This document shows positions 50,320 to 59,813 of a stretch of DNA of 64,000 nucleotides, one piece after another. The notes under the pieces are model-generated. The model was given only the letters and a program-made list of their open reading frames with translations. It was not told where the DNA came from and did not search any database. Position 1 is the first letter of the stretch. The number at the start of each line of letters is the position of its first letter. This DNA is from JARRKU01 sp050305555 (GTDB lineage: Bacteria; Desulfobacterota; Desulfobacteria; Desulfobacterales; Desulfosarcinaceae), in NCBI GenBank assembly GCA_050305555.1, contig JBNLFN010000055.1, positions 12,908 through 76,907 of the forward strand, written 5' to 3'. The position numbers were made by a program, and so were the translations under genes.

Positions 50320-51666
50320 TTATTCATATTTTTCTTTAAGAAATCCGGGCAGATGTGCTGCTTCGCGCGGGCCAACGATAACGTTCCACCCAGGCAGCTC
50401 TTCTTCAATATCACCCACGATGGCGGCCGCATATCCGGGCACGATAAGATCCTGATGTTTGACCTTGTCCATGATGCCGGATTTTTTAACGAACATGCCC
50501 ACGTCATCGCCGGAGAATTTGCCGGCGGCCCAGGCGGTCAGTACCGACAGACCTTCCGAGTCTTTGATGAGCAGCCAGGAAGGAACGCGGCTGCCTTCAA
50601 TCTCACCGGAGACGATAAAATAGGTCAGGGCAAAATTGGTGGTGACCAGTACCGGTGAGTTTTCATCCGGCGTTCCGATTTCGTATATGCCTTCGGTGAC
50701 CGTCATCGGCCGCTGCGGATCAGTAAAGATATTAAGCCGTTCCAGAAGCAGTGGGAAGATGCTCTCGCCGGTAAAATCGCTCATCACTACAATGCCGCCG
50801 TATTTGGCAATGTGAGTGGCTGCCAACATGGTTTCCACGTCGATATTGGCAGCCATTTCGCATGGGAAGGTGATGGTGGGAAAACCGATGGCACGGTTGC
50901 TGTTTTTCAGAGCAGCACGACGGATAGCGATCATGTCGGTGTTGGATTGCTTGGGCTCCCGGCTGCCTGGATCGAGGACCAGATCTTTGAGGCCCATGCC
51001 GGTGAGTTTGTCGCTCAACGGCACCAGTGCTTCCACGGAATCGGCTTTAATACCCACCGGCAGATCGTTGTCTTTGGCCAGGGTGCCCATGGCATCGATG
51101 TTGTCGGCAGTGGCCCCATACATCAAGGGACGTTTGAACCCAGCGGCGTCAATGCCGGCTTTCATGACATCGGCATCTTCGGTCATCAGGATGACGTTAA
51201 ATTCCGAGGTCTCGGCAATCTGTTTGGCTGCGGCACCAAAGGCGGCTGCATCGCCATTCACATCTTTTAAGGCCACCAGTTCGGGGCGCAGGTTTAAGCC
51301 CACGCGCTCAAACTGCAGCGCGTTCCAGGCGGTCAGTTTGGCGGCCAGGTCACCAGACGAAATATCCGATGGGACCTGAGCGGCCAATAGGGTGGGATTG
51401 AAAAAGGTTTTTTCATGACGGTACTGTACGGTTTCTCCGCCGGCAGTGGCTTTGCGTACGCCTTTGCCCACAGCTACCGGGCGGATCGGTGGTGCGGACG
51501 CTTCGGCCAGTTGCTCGCGGGCTTCGTCAGATACATAGGGGCAGGCGTCCAGCTCGGCCTTGCCCGAAGCCAGATTCATGGCAAAGGCCAGGCAGGTTGG
51601 TACGCCGCACTCCTTACAATTGGTTTTCGGCAGGAGCTTAAATATTTGAATACCGGTTAATGCCAT
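50320..51666 (-). CDS. acsC: CODH/ACS corrinoid iron-sulfur protein, large subunit
   Basis: A 448-residue gamma subunit (CFeSP large subunit). The N-terminus MALTGIQIFKLLPKTNCKECG with CKECGVPTCLAFAMNLASGK, then DACPYVSD, binds the [4Fe-4S] cluster that reduces cobalt. The middle is a TIM barrel and the C-terminal part is the B12-binding domain (TNFALTYFIVSGEIEGSRVP, LSVLTAWAAGKFSGD). It forms a heterodimer with AcsD and carries the methyl group between AcsE and AcsB. Length and motifs are full. AAGGAGA lies 6 bases before the ATG. A perfect 16-base hairpin stands between acsB and this gene. Confidence 0.96.
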   Translation of the reverse strand: MALTGIQIFKLLPKTNCKECGVPTCLAFAMNLASGKAELDACPYVSDEAREQLAEASAPPIRPVAVGKGVRKATAGGETVQYRHEKTFFNPTLLAAQVPSDISSGDLAAKLTAWNALQFERVGLNLRPELVALKDVNGDAAAFGAAAKQIAETSEFNVILMTEDADVMKAGIDAAGFKRPLMYGATADNIDAMGTLAKDNDLPVGIKADSVEALVPLSDKLTGMGLKDLVLDPGSREPKQSNTDMIAIRRAALKNSNRAIGFPTITFPCEMAANIDVETMLAATHIAKYGGIVVMSDFTGESIFPLLLERLNIFTDPQRPMTVTEGIYEIGTPDENSPVLVTTNFALTYFIVSGEIEGSRVPSWLLIKDSEGLSVLTAWAAGKFSGDDVGMFVKKSGIMDKVKHQDLIVPGYAAAIVGDIEEELPGWNVIVGPREAAHLPGFLKEKYE

Positions 51667-51688
51667 TTGATTCTCCTTCTATTGGGTC

Positions 51689-51729
51689 TTCACCGCAGAA
51701 GCGGTTATTTTTGCCGCTTCTGCGGTGAA
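51689..51729 (-). repeat. Perfect stem-loop between acsB and acsC
   Basis: TTCACCGCAGAAGCGG and CCGCTTCTGCGGTGAA form a 16-pair stem with a 9-base loop (51689-51704 / 51714-51729). On the minus strand no T-run follows, so it looks like an RNA processing or stability element inside the operon rather than a terminator. Confidence 0.75.
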
Positions 51730-51741
51730 CGTTGTTCAGTT

Positions 51742-53955
51742 TTAACCAACCAGCGGATCCATCTTCAGGGCCGGATGGCCCTTCTCTTCCAGCCAGGGCA
51801 GAATCTCTTCCTCGGTGATACCGACCGTTTCATCAGCGATCAGATCGGAGAAATTTTTAACGCCCAACTCTTCACCGCGTTTGTCCAGGCGCTCTTTGAT
51901 CTCATCTTTGAGAATCTTGGGCATCCAGACCATGCGCAGCAGGCCACCGTCACCGACGATGAATTTTTTCTGGGTGATGTTGAACTTTGAGTGACCCACA
52001 AAGCCCGGGGAGGAAGCGCCACCGCCCATGACGCCGGCCAGGGTGGTGAACTTCATGCCGCAGGGGGTCTCACCGGCATACTCGCGGTTGACGGTCATGA
52101 CACCGTTGCAGGCCGGCAGCATGGCCGCGATGGCCTCACAGCAGCCGCAGGTGGTCATGGGATCATTGACCATGGAGTAAAAGTTATAGGTTTCAACGGC
52201 GCCGCGAGAGGCCTTTTTAATGAACTCATTGACCCCGGCAAAGGTGCCCATCTTCGGATCGAGCACTTCACCCTTTTCGATGGGCTGGTTGGGACCGGTA
52301 GGGTTGATTTCGTACGAGGCCTTGCAGTCCATCCAGTTGTAGGCGCCGCAAAGTCCGGTACGTTCCGGGCTGACGGTGCACACATGGGTGGGGGCAAACG
52401 ACTGACACAAGGTGCACGAGTAGAAGATCTCCACATCTTCATCCGCCATGGTCTCCACACGTTCATCTCTGTGCTTATACGCTGCCCTGGCCTTTTGGGT
52501 GACTTTGTCCACATCCGCTTTTTTGGTGTAAATGGTCACCTGGACTTTGTCCATGATCTTGCCGAAGTCCTGGTGGAACTTGGCGTGCAGGACCACACCG
52601 ATGTCTTTGAGCGTAAAACCTTTCTCCACAGCCGCTTTGCTGACGCGGACCCAGGCGATGTCGCGTTGCCCCATGTGCATGACGCCCTGAATGTAGTTGA
52701 TCAGGTGATGGGTTTGACGCTCCAGGATGGGTTCGAAGTCTTCCTGGAATTCACGTCCGGCCACTTGCATGAAGATGGCCATGGGAAAAGTGTCGCCCTC
52801 TTTCATGTCGCCGATATCGGGGCCGACGATGACCACCTTGCCGTCTTCGATCTCGTTCATCTCAGCCATTTCAAGGTACTCGGTGCATTGGGTCTTGCCG
52901 CCACCGGACTGGGTGTACAGATCTGCACCGCGCACACGCTCGCCCTCGAAGGCCGGGCCAAAGGCGCACGGAATATCGATTTCAGAGACCATGGTTTTCA
53001 GGCCGCGCACTTCCACTGATTTTTGGACCATCTCGTCATGGGGCACATTGGCGACCACATGTTCGTAAGTACAAATACCGGTGGGCAGCACTTCCGGAAT
53101 GTCGGTGTCGGCGATGGTGGGAAAGCCCCAGTTGATACAGCCGGCGGCCGCAGCGGCCCATTCGGCGTTCACATCACCCAGCGCATTGACAAAGGCAAAG
53201 ATGCGGTCTTTGTTGTACTTGAGGATGGTTTTGTAATCACCCGGTTGCACACCGCCAAAGGCCATGGCGGCACGGTTGGCAAAACCCAGCGCGAAGATGG
53301 CTGAAGAGATGTCCGGGCCAAAGGGAACGATACGGGTGTTCCAGCCGACTTGCACATCGGCCTCAATGAGTTGATCAATAACCGTGGTGCCCATCTGGTT
53401 GGCAGCGCAGAAGATGTAAAGGCTGCGGCGCTGGTACTCTTCCACGACATCCTTGGCGATTTCTTTGGTGGGTGCTGAGCCGACGATGGCGGCAAAACCG
53501 GGTGCCGAACCATCCACGAATTCCACTCCGCGTTTGCGCATGATGGTGTCGTCGGCGGCACCCAGCCAAATCTTACCGGCTTCCAGGTCGACCTCTTCAG
53601 TGGGCAGGTAAAAATCCGGCTCTTCCAGATATCGCAGCGCTTCATCAAGCTCGAAAGCGAACAGCGCAGCCATGCCTGCGTCCAGCAGGGGTCCCAAATA
53701 GGGCAGGTGGTTGCTGCCCTTAATATGCGGCGGCAGCAGTTTGCGGGCGAATGCCAATGGTTTTTGAATATCTTCCAGGGTTTCAACCTTGATACCGGTC
53801 AGCGAATAGATCACCGGCAGAAAGTAGGCCGTATTGGGAAAACCCACTTTGGTGTCGGCATCGTAAGTTTGTAATGCACGCTGATATCTACCTTCTACTT
53901 TGGAAACGATATTATAACCGCCTTGGATGGCGGCAAATGCAACAAGTCGAGACAT
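51742..53955 (-). CDS. acsB: Acetyl-CoA synthase (CO-methylating), bacterial type
   Basis: A 737-residue acetyl-CoA synthase that joins the methyl group, CO and CoA (or cleaves acetyl-CoA). The size is that of the bacterial enzyme, with the N-terminal domain that docks on CODH and opens the CO channel; archaeal versions lack it. The A-cluster ligands are visible: the four-cysteine set in CTLCQSFAPTHVCTVS..RTGLCGAYN (about residues 514-538) and the nickel-binding Cys-Gly-Cys in TTCGCCEAIAAM (about 604). The start follows GAAGGAGG. It is the third gene in the operon, 36 bases after cooS. Confidence 0.97.
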   Translation of the reverse strand: MSRLVAFAAIQGGYNIVSKVEGRYQRALQTYDADTKVGFPNTAYFLPVIYSLTGIKVETLEDIQKPLAFARKLLPPHIKGSNHLPYLGPLLDAGMAALFAFELDEALRYLEEPDFYLPTEEVDLEAGKIWLGAADDTIMRKRGVEFVDGSAPGFAAIVGSAPTKEIAKDVVEEYQRRSLYIFCAANQMGTTVIDQLIEADVQVGWNTRIVPFGPDISSAIFALGFANRAAMAFGGVQPGDYKTILKYNKDRIFAFVNALGDVNAEWAAAAAGCINWGFPTIADTDIPEVLPTGICTYEHVVANVPHDEMVQKSVEVRGLKTMVSEIDIPCAFGPAFEGERVRGADLYTQSGGGKTQCTEYLEMAEMNEIEDGKVVIVGPDIGDMKEGDTFPMAIFMQVAGREFQEDFEPILERQTHHLINYIQGVMHMGQRDIAWVRVSKAAVEKGFTLKDIGVVLHAKFHQDFGKIMDKVQVTIYTKKADVDKVTQKARAAYKHRDERVETMADEDVEIFYSCTLCQSFAPTHVCTVSPERTGLCGAYNWMDCKASYEINPTGPNQPIEKGEVLDPKMGTFAGVNEFIKKASRGAVETYNFYSMVNDPMTTCGCCEAIAAMLPACNGVMTVNREYAGETPCGMKFTTLAGVMGGGASSPGFVGHSKFNITQKKFIVGDGGLLRMVWMPKILKDEIKERLDKRGEELGVKNFSDLIADETVGITEEEILPWLEEKGHPALKMDPLVG

Positions 53956-53991
53956 ACAGTCCTCCTTCGTTGAGGAAGTTAATGATTAAGC

Positions 53992-56025
53992 TTACGCTTC
54001 GAGCCGCTGACGGTCTTCCATGGACATCAGCTGGCGCTCTCTGGCCTTATCGATGCCCAGCTCTTTACGTTTTTTATCGATATGGGCGATCATCAGTTGG
54101 GCATGCTTAATGGGGTCGGCTTCAAGATCCCATTTGCCGCCATACAATTTCTCCACTTCCTTTGACAGGTAGTCGTGGAAAACCGGTGCGCCCGATGTGG
54201 GTAGATGCAGTCCAAAGACGGTATACACACCCGAGCTTACGAAGTAATGGCCTATGGATATGGCTTTTTCACTCATCCATTCCGGCGCGCTGCCCGCGGC
54301 CGGCAAGTCGCTGATGTCTTTGCCCAACCCACCGGCTTTGACCACTTCCGTGGCTGCCAGCAGAATGCGGCTGTTGTCCACGCAGGAGCCCAGGTGCAGG
54401 ACCGGCGGGATACCCACGGTTTCGCAGACCTCCTTGAGGCCCGGCCCGCAGTAAACACCGGCGCTTTCAGGCGTCAGCAATCCCTCCATGGCGCAGGCGA
54501 TGCCGTTGCAGCCTGTGGTCAGTACGAGGACGTCGTTTTTGATCAGTTCTTTGACGACGGCGATGTGGGCTTCGTTGTGACGGGTGCGGGCATTGTTGCA
54601 TCCCACCACGCCGGCCACGCCGCGGATGCGACCGTTGATGATGTTGTCATTGAGGGTGTAGTAGGTGCCGCGAAAGGTGCCGCCCAGATGGTATTCAATG
54701 GACTCCACCCCGAAACCACCGATGGCTGACGCTTTATGCTGGGGTATCATCACCTCCGCACCCCGGTTCTCGAAATTGTCGATGGCCATGCGGATGATTT
54801 TCTCAGCATCTTCCAGGGCATGGTGCTCGTCAAACTCAATGTGCAACACGTTCTCCTGCTCCATCTTGGCGATGGGATGGGTGGTGATCAATTTGGTGTG
54901 AAAGCATTTGGCCACGTTGGCCAGATTCTGGAACACGCATTGAATGTCCACCACCATGGCATCACAGGCGCCGGTGATGATGGCCAGTTCCTGTTGCAGG
55001 TAGGTGCCGGCCTGGGGCACCCCGTGGCGCTGGAAAATCTCGTTGGCGGTACAGCAGATGCCGCCCAGCTGGATACCCTTGGCGCCCTTGGATTTGGCGT
55101 ACTCGATCATTTCCGGTTTCTGGGCCGTGGCCACGATCATCTCGGAAAGCACCGGCTCATGGCCGTGGACGATAATGTTGACATGGTCCTCTTTCATGAC
55201 GCCCAGGTTGGCTTCGGCCTGCAATGGGTAGGGGGTGCCGAACAGGATGTCCTGCAGGTCGGTGGCCAGCATGGAGCCCCCCCAACCGTCAGCCAGCGAT
55301 GCACGGGTGCATTGCTTGGTGATGTTTTTGTAATCCTGGTCCACACCCATGTGGGTGCGGTGCATGATCTCTACGATCTCTCGATCGATGTTGCGCGGTT
55401 TGACCCCGGCCTTGGTCCATTTTTCATAGAGCGGCCCGGGCGCACGTTTCAGATAGATCAGTTCGCCTTCAGGTTTGCCCCATTCATTCAAGGCAATTTT
55501 ACCGACTTCCAGGGCGATTTCATCCATGTCCCGATCTTTGACTTCGCCATCCACTTCGACGGTGGTGTCCACACCAAGCGCTGCCGCAACAGAAAGAAGT
55601 TTGGGGATATCTTTGATTTTATAAGCATCGCTCTCTTTGCGCGCAGCGGCCAAGAACACTTCCGCCACGCAACGACCATGGTCGGAGTGGGCGGCAGCGC
55701 CGGCGGCCACCATGCGTGCGAAATTCCGTGCTGAGATGGTATTGGCGGTGGCGCCGCACAATCCCTTGCGGGTGTCTTCGCCTTCGATGCCACCTTTGGG
55801 CAACGGCAGGCGACACGGGCCCATGGCACAATTTTTACAACAGATGCCCTGAAGACCGATGGCGCAGGGTTTCATCTGGGCTGCCCGGTCAAAGACGGTT
55901 TCGACGCCCAACTCCTGGGCGCGTTTTATCATTTCCTGGGTAGCGGGATCAATGGATGCGCCAACAGGGTCAGCCAGCTTTGGGGCTTTTTTGGCTGCCG
56001 CTTTAGCTATGATTTCTTCTGCCAT
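53992..56025 (-). CDS. cooS: Anaerobic Ni-Fe carbon monoxide dehydrogenase catalytic subunit
   Basis: A 677-residue CODH subunit (CooS/AcsA) that interconverts CO2 and CO. Conserved N-terminal cysteines in GLQGICCKNCAMGPCRLP provide the B/D-cluster ligands shared by the dimer. C-cluster region signatures include GICCTANEIFQRHGVP, VVGCNNARTRHNEAH, TTGCNGIACAMEG and HLGSCVDNSRILL. The length matches the homodimeric CODH that couples to AcsB. It follows acsD by 67 bases and precedes acsB, so CO is made beside its user. GAGGAGGAA precedes the ATG. A separate nickel-insertion ATPase (CooC) is not seen in the window. Confidence 0.97.
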   Translation of the reverse strand: MAEEIIAKAAAKKAPKLADPVGASIDPATQEMIKRAQELGVETVFDRAAQMKPCAIGLQGICCKNCAMGPCRLPLPKGGIEGEDTRKGLCGATANTISARNFARMVAAGAAAHSDHGRCVAEVFLAAARKESDAYKIKDIPKLLSVAAALGVDTTVEVDGEVKDRDMDEIALEVGKIALNEWGKPEGELIYLKRAPGPLYEKWTKAGVKPRNIDREIVEIMHRTHMGVDQDYKNITKQCTRASLADGWGGSMLATDLQDILFGTPYPLQAEANLGVMKEDHVNIIVHGHEPVLSEMIVATAQKPEMIEYAKSKGAKGIQLGGICCTANEIFQRHGVPQAGTYLQQELAIITGACDAMVVDIQCVFQNLANVAKCFHTKLITTHPIAKMEQENVLHIEFDEHHALEDAEKIIRMAIDNFENRGAEVMIPQHKASAIGGFGVESIEYHLGGTFRGTYYTLNDNIINGRIRGVAGVVGCNNARTRHNEAHIAVVKELIKNDVLVLTTGCNGIACAMEGLLTPESAGVYCGPGLKEVCETVGIPPVLHLGSCVDNSRILLAATEVVKAGGLGKDISDLPAAGSAPEWMSEKAISIGHYFVSSGVYTVFGLHLPTSGAPVFHDYLSKEVEKLYGGKWDLEADPIKHAQLMIAHIDKKRKELGIDKARERQLMSMEDRQRLEA

Positions 56026-56092
56026 TAGAGGTTCCTCCTCATATTGATTTTATATTGCGAATAACTGCGCTGGAAAGTCGTCCGATACCGTC

Positions 56093-57655
56093 CTATGCCA
56101 CACGACGGTGGATGCGATCCAGCATCGCCATCATTTTGTCCAACTTATCCGTTTGGACTGCTGCGGCGGTTTTGGTAACCGCTTCATCATCTTTCTCAGC
56201 CTCGCGTTTGGCCAATAAAGCCTCGCGTTCAGCGGCGCGTTTCTGACGCAGGGCGTCTTCTTCAGCGTCGCGCTTATCTGCTTCAGCCTTGGCCTTGGCA
56301 TCCGCTTCGGCCTTGGCCTTGGCTTCGGCTTCGGCCTTGGCCTTGGCATCCGCTTCGGCTTTGGCCTTGGCTTCGGCTTCGGCCTTGGCTTTGGCTTCAG
56401 CTTCTGCTTTTGCTTTAGCCTCGGCTTCAGCAGCCGGATCTACCTTGGGAGCCTCGGGTGCCGGGGCCGGTGCGGCTACAGCAGCCGGTGCGGCCGCGGG
56501 GGCTTCGGCGGCCGGGGCCGGTTTGGCAGCAGCCGGGGCGGCCTTTGGAGCGGCTTTTTCCGGTGCGGGCTTCTTGGGTGCGGCTTTTTTGACCGGAGCC
56601 GCTTTTTTCTCTTCTTCGATGGTCAAGTCGGGTTTGGGTGCCAGCGCCGCCAGATCCACTTTTGCCTCCGCCAATTGCTTGGCAATGGGGGCTATTTCAG
56701 CCGCGCTGCCGCCGTTCATCAGCAGGTCGATATAGGCCTTGGTCATACGGATGGCTTCAGGATGGCGCATGATGAGCACATCACTGCCTGCAAGCAGATA
56801 GGTCACAGCGCCCACGGCTTCCATCAAAATACCGCGTTTTTCCGGGTCGCCCAAGGTGGGGGCTTCTTCGGATGATTGTTTGGCTTCTTTGCACTTCCAC
56901 ACTTCGTTGCCCAGGTTATTGATCAGGGGCAATTGCAGTTTGTCGTCGCCTTGGGCCAACGCAGCCATGCGCAGGCGCTCCATAACTGAGTAGGTGTACT
57001 CCATGCCATAGCCCAAACCGCCGGTGGTGGGATCGATAATCACCTTTTCCATGGGCACGCCCAGATTCTCCAACAGAATGTTGACCTGTTTGGCCAGGTT
57101 GACATCGATGGGGGATGATGAGATCAGGGTATGACCATAAGCCATGGCGGACGCGCCGATGCCTTTATGGTTTTTATCTTCAACCGGCCCCATGATGAGA
57201 TTGGCACCTTGGTGGTCTTCAGAGATTTGCTTGAGGACCTCTTCGTCTTTTTCTCCGTTGGCGCTGCCCCAGAGAACCAAGGGCACGTCAACGGCATCCA
57301 GCACCTTTTTAACGGTGGCTGAAGCATCCGCCGGACTGGCGTCCTCGCCGTTGGGATCGGTGCTTTTGAGCTGCAATACGATCATCTCGGCGCCATAGTC
57401 GTTGACACATTTTTTGGCCCATGCTGCTACATCGCCGGTCACGTCTTTAAACGGTGCTATGGCGCTTTCCGGCCAATCCTCCGGCGCCATGTCCCAAATC
57501 TCCATCGCAATGCGTGGTTTGCGGGGCATATCACCTTCAAAGTGGTAGAACGGATAGCAGCTCTCTCCGCCAACGGTCACGGCCTTGTCGCCTTTTCCCA
57601 AAGTGACTTCCATGACGCTGCCGGCATAACTCTCTTTATAGAATTCGAAAGCCAA
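56093..57655 (-). CDS. acsD: CODH/ACS corrinoid protein small subunit with long Ala/Lys/Glu-rich tail
   Basis: A 520-residue delta subunit (CFeSP small). The first 320 residues are the normal TIM-barrel subunit (VDVPLVLWGSANGEKDEEVL, MGPVEDKNHKGIGASAMAYG, IDPTTGGLGYGMEYTYSVME) that pairs with AcsC. The remaining 200 residues are an unusual tail: a Pro/Ala/Lys stretch, then tandem AKAEAEAK-type octads (24-base repeats at 56287-56430), a charged coiled coil, and a final MDKLDKMMAMLDRIHRRVA-like helix. AcsD is normally near 310 residues, so this is an addition. The start is a TTG at 57655 with a perfect AAGGAGG 6 bases before it. First gene of the operon. Confidence 0.94.
   Translation of the reverse strand: MAFEFYKESYAGSVMEVTLGKGDKAVTVGGESCYPFYHFEGDMPRKPRIAMEIWDMAPEDWPESAIAPFKDVTGDVAAWAKKCVNDYGAEMIVLQLKSTDPNGEDASPADASATVKKVLDAVDVPLVLWGSANGEKDEEVLKQISEDHQGANLIMGPVEDKNHKGIGASAMAYGHTLISSSPIDVNLAKQVNILLENLGVPMEKVIIDPTTGGLGYGMEYTYSVMERLRMAALAQGDDKLQLPLINNLGNEVWKCKEAKQSSEEAPTLGDPEKRGILMEAVGAVTYLLAGSDVLIMRHPEAIRMTKAYIDLLMNGGSAAEIAPIAKQLAEAKVDLAALAPKPDLTIEEEKKAAPVKKAAPKKPAPEKAAPKAAPAAAKPAPAAEAPAAAPAAVAAPAPAPEAPKVDPAAEAEAKAKAEAEAKAKAEAEAKAKAEADAKAKAEAEAKAKAEADAKAKAEADKRDAEEDALRQKRAAEREALLAKREAEKDDEAVTKTAAAVQTDKLDKMMAMLDRIHRRVA
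56287..56430. repeat. 24-base tandem repeat inside acsD
   Basis: Six tandem copies of a 24-base unit (CCTTGGCCTTGGC.TCCGCTTCGG and variants) encode an eight-residue AKAEAEAK-type repeat on the minus strand. Copies 1 and 3, and 2 and 4, are nearly identical, so unit duplication is recent; such repeats change length easily. Confidence 0.85.
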
Positions 57656-58309
57656 TGTTACCTCCTTACTATGTATTGCTGTCCTGTTAATTGTTGCTGT
57701 TTAGCAAGATGTGACTGCAAATTGACCCAAAGGTCGATTATGATTAAAATTTTGGTGGTTCCTCCTTTCATCAACGAATTTTATTTTTAAACCTGAAACG
57801 GTTATTGATTCCAAAGTGCAGGGATGGGACCAGCAGGTGAACATCGCAGGGTGCGACAGCTTGTCGGTGTGGCAATTGGTGACGCAGCTTAAACCCAATT
57901 TGATCCTCACAGCGTACGCCAATCCGTCACCTCAATAACGGGGCGATAGACCGCATAAGTTATTTAAAAACAATGTAATAACGATATGTTATGTGTTTCA
58001 TCCCTGGCTATTTAGAAACCAAGGCTACACCTTATATAGAGGGTTTTTTTTTGTCAATAGATATGGGGTGCGTTGAACCTAAAATTGAAACTGAATAAGG
58101 TTCTGTTTTTTCTGAAAGTTGCGAATATTATGGGATGTGTCGAGGTAGCGTATCCGCAGACCGATTTTAGACTGGGTTGAAAAGCTAAAAAAATTAAATG
58201 GTTTTATATCGACATTGCTTTATGTCGCCTGAATCGGTATGGGAGGTGGTTATAGACTGATCAATGGGGACATTTGCATCCTAAATCAAGAACCCTATGG
58301 AAATCTTAT
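57656..58309. other. Leader and intergenic region of the acs operon
   Basis: About 650 bases between the leftward acsD gene and the rightward rmuC gene. It contains a frameshifted small gene-like frame (57740-57938, listed separately) and an AT-rich part with a run of T (58026-58035). No clear promoter or riboswitch is evident. Confidence 0.4.
57740..57938 (+). pseudogene. Possible frameshifted small ORF
   Basis: An ATG at 57740, preceded by an AAAGG site, encodes MIKILVVPPFINEFYF and stops. Removing one T from the run of five at 57784-57788 joins it to KPETVIDSKVQGWDQQVNIA ... ANPSPQ-stop, giving 65 residues without an internal stop. It could be a decayed small gene or a chance frame. No family is recognised. 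It is on the opposite strand to the acs operon, inside its leader. Confidence 0.35.
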
Positions 58310-59797
58310 ATGATGGACAGCAGTTATTATTGGATCAGTGCCGCAGGCGGTTTGGGTATCGCGTTCGTTTTTGCAGCCGTTGTAATCCTAATGCGTTTAA
58401 AGGCAACCCATGAACGCAAACTGGCTCAGTGTGAGTCCCAGATGGCGGTCCTCGACGAAAAGCATCGCAGTTTGTCTTTGGTGGCGGATGATTTGCGTAC
58501 GCAATTGAAGCTTTATGAAAAAGAGGCCCATCAATCCCAGACACTTGCGGCTGAACTGAGCGCAGCCAAAGCAGCGCGGGATGCTCAAATTGTTGAGATG
58601 AAGGCTCAAATTGAAAAAGCGGCGCAGGACAAAGATCGTCAGGAGGAACGCCTTTTGGCGCTTCAAAATCAGGTGGCCCAATTTAGGTCCGAAATTGCCG
58701 AGTTGGGCACTGTGCTGGCCGAGGAGCGAAAGCAGGCTGATGAGAAAATCGCCTTACTCAATGGGGCTCGGGACCAGCTAAAGGGTGAGTTCGAAAATTT
58801 GGCCCAACGGATTTTTGAAGAGAAAAGCCAGAAATTTACCCAACAAAACCGTACCCACATGGATCAGGTGGTCGCACCCCTGCGCGAACAGCTTGGGGAG
58901 TTCAAACGCCGGGTGGAAGATGTTTACGATAAAGAGGCCCGGGATCGCAGGGACCTGCACGCCGAGATCAACCATCTCAAAGAGCTCAACCAGCGTATCA
59001 GCAAAGAGGCCCTCAATTTGACCCGGGCCCTCAAGGGCGACAGCAAGGCGCGCGGCAACTGGGGAGAGGTGATTCTCGAGCGGGTTCTGGAAGCCTCCGG
59101 CCTGCAAAAGGGGCGTGAGTACGATGTGCAGGTGAGTCTAAAAGATGTGGAAGGCAAACGCTATCAGCCCGATGTCATCGTGCACCTGCCCCAGGGCAAG
59201 GAGGTGATCATTGATGCCAAGGTCTCCCTAAAGGATTATGAGACCTACTATAGCGCAGACGACGCCCAGGAAAAGGAGGTGGCCCTGAAAAACCACGTGG
59301 AGGCCATACGTATCCATATCCGCACTTTAGCCGCCAAAAGTTATGAAGATCTGGAAGGGGTACAGACCCTCGATTTTGTGCTTATGTTCGTTCCTATAGA
59401 GGCGGCTTTTTTGGCGGCTGTGGACAAGGACCGCGAATTGTTCAGCGAAGCCTTTGAACAAAATATCATGGTGGTGAGCCCGTCCACCTTGTTGGTGACT
59501 TTGCGGACCATCGAAAATATATGGCGCAACGAGTATCAGAATCGCTATGCCATCGAAATTGCAAAGAAAGCGGGCGGGCTCTATGATAAATTCGTCGGCT
59601 TTGTGGAGGCCTTGGAAGAGGTTGGCCAGCAGTTGGACAGGGCCAAAAGCGCCTACCAAACCGCCCATGATCGGCTTGCCCATGGCCGCGGCAACCTGGT
59701 GCGGCGCACCCAGGAGCTTAAAAAACTGGGGGTTAAAGCCGGCAAGGAGCTGCCTCAAAATTTGATTGAGGCGGCTCAGGACGATCCGGCTGAATAG
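58310..59797 (+). CDS. rmuC: DNA recombination protein RmuC
   Basis: A 495-residue RmuC-family protein. An N-terminal membrane helix (WISAAGGLGIAFVFAAVVIL) precedes a long coiled coil (about 35-190) and the PD-(D/E)XK-type nuclease domain (GNWGEVILERVLEASGLQKG, KEVIIDAKVSLKDYETYYSA, FVLMFVPIEAAFLAAVDKD, NIMVVSPSTLLVTLRTI). RmuC limits inversions at short repeats and is related to restriction nucleases. Start: ATG at 58310 (or 58313), with only a weak site; a TTG at 58274 would lengthen it. It stands alone on the plus strand; the gene after it converges. Confidence 0.94.
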   Translation: MMDSSYYWISAAGGLGIAFVFAAVVILMRLKATHERKLAQCESQMAVLDEKHRSLSLVADDLRTQLKLYEKEAHQSQTLAAELSAAKAARDAQIVEMKAQIEKAAQDKDRQEERLLALQNQVAQFRSEIAELGTVLAEERKQADEKIALLNGARDQLKGEFENLAQRIFEEKSQKFTQQNRTHMDQVVAPLREQLGEFKRRVEDVYDKEARDRRDLHAEINHLKELNQRISKEALNLTRALKGDSKARGNWGEVILERVLEASGLQKGREYDVQVSLKDVEGKRYQPDVIVHLPQGKEVIIDAKVSLKDYETYYSADDAQEKEVALKNHVEAIRIHIRTLAAKSYEDLEGVQTLDFVLMFVPIEAAFLAAVDKDRELFSEAFEQNIMVVSPSTLLVTLRTIENIWRNEYQNRYAIEIAKKAGGLYDKFVGFVEALEEVGQQLDRAKSAYQTAHDRLAHGRGNLVRRTQELKKLGVKAGKELPQNLIEAAQDDPAE

Positions 59798-59813
59798 CGC
59801 GATTCACGCCGCA

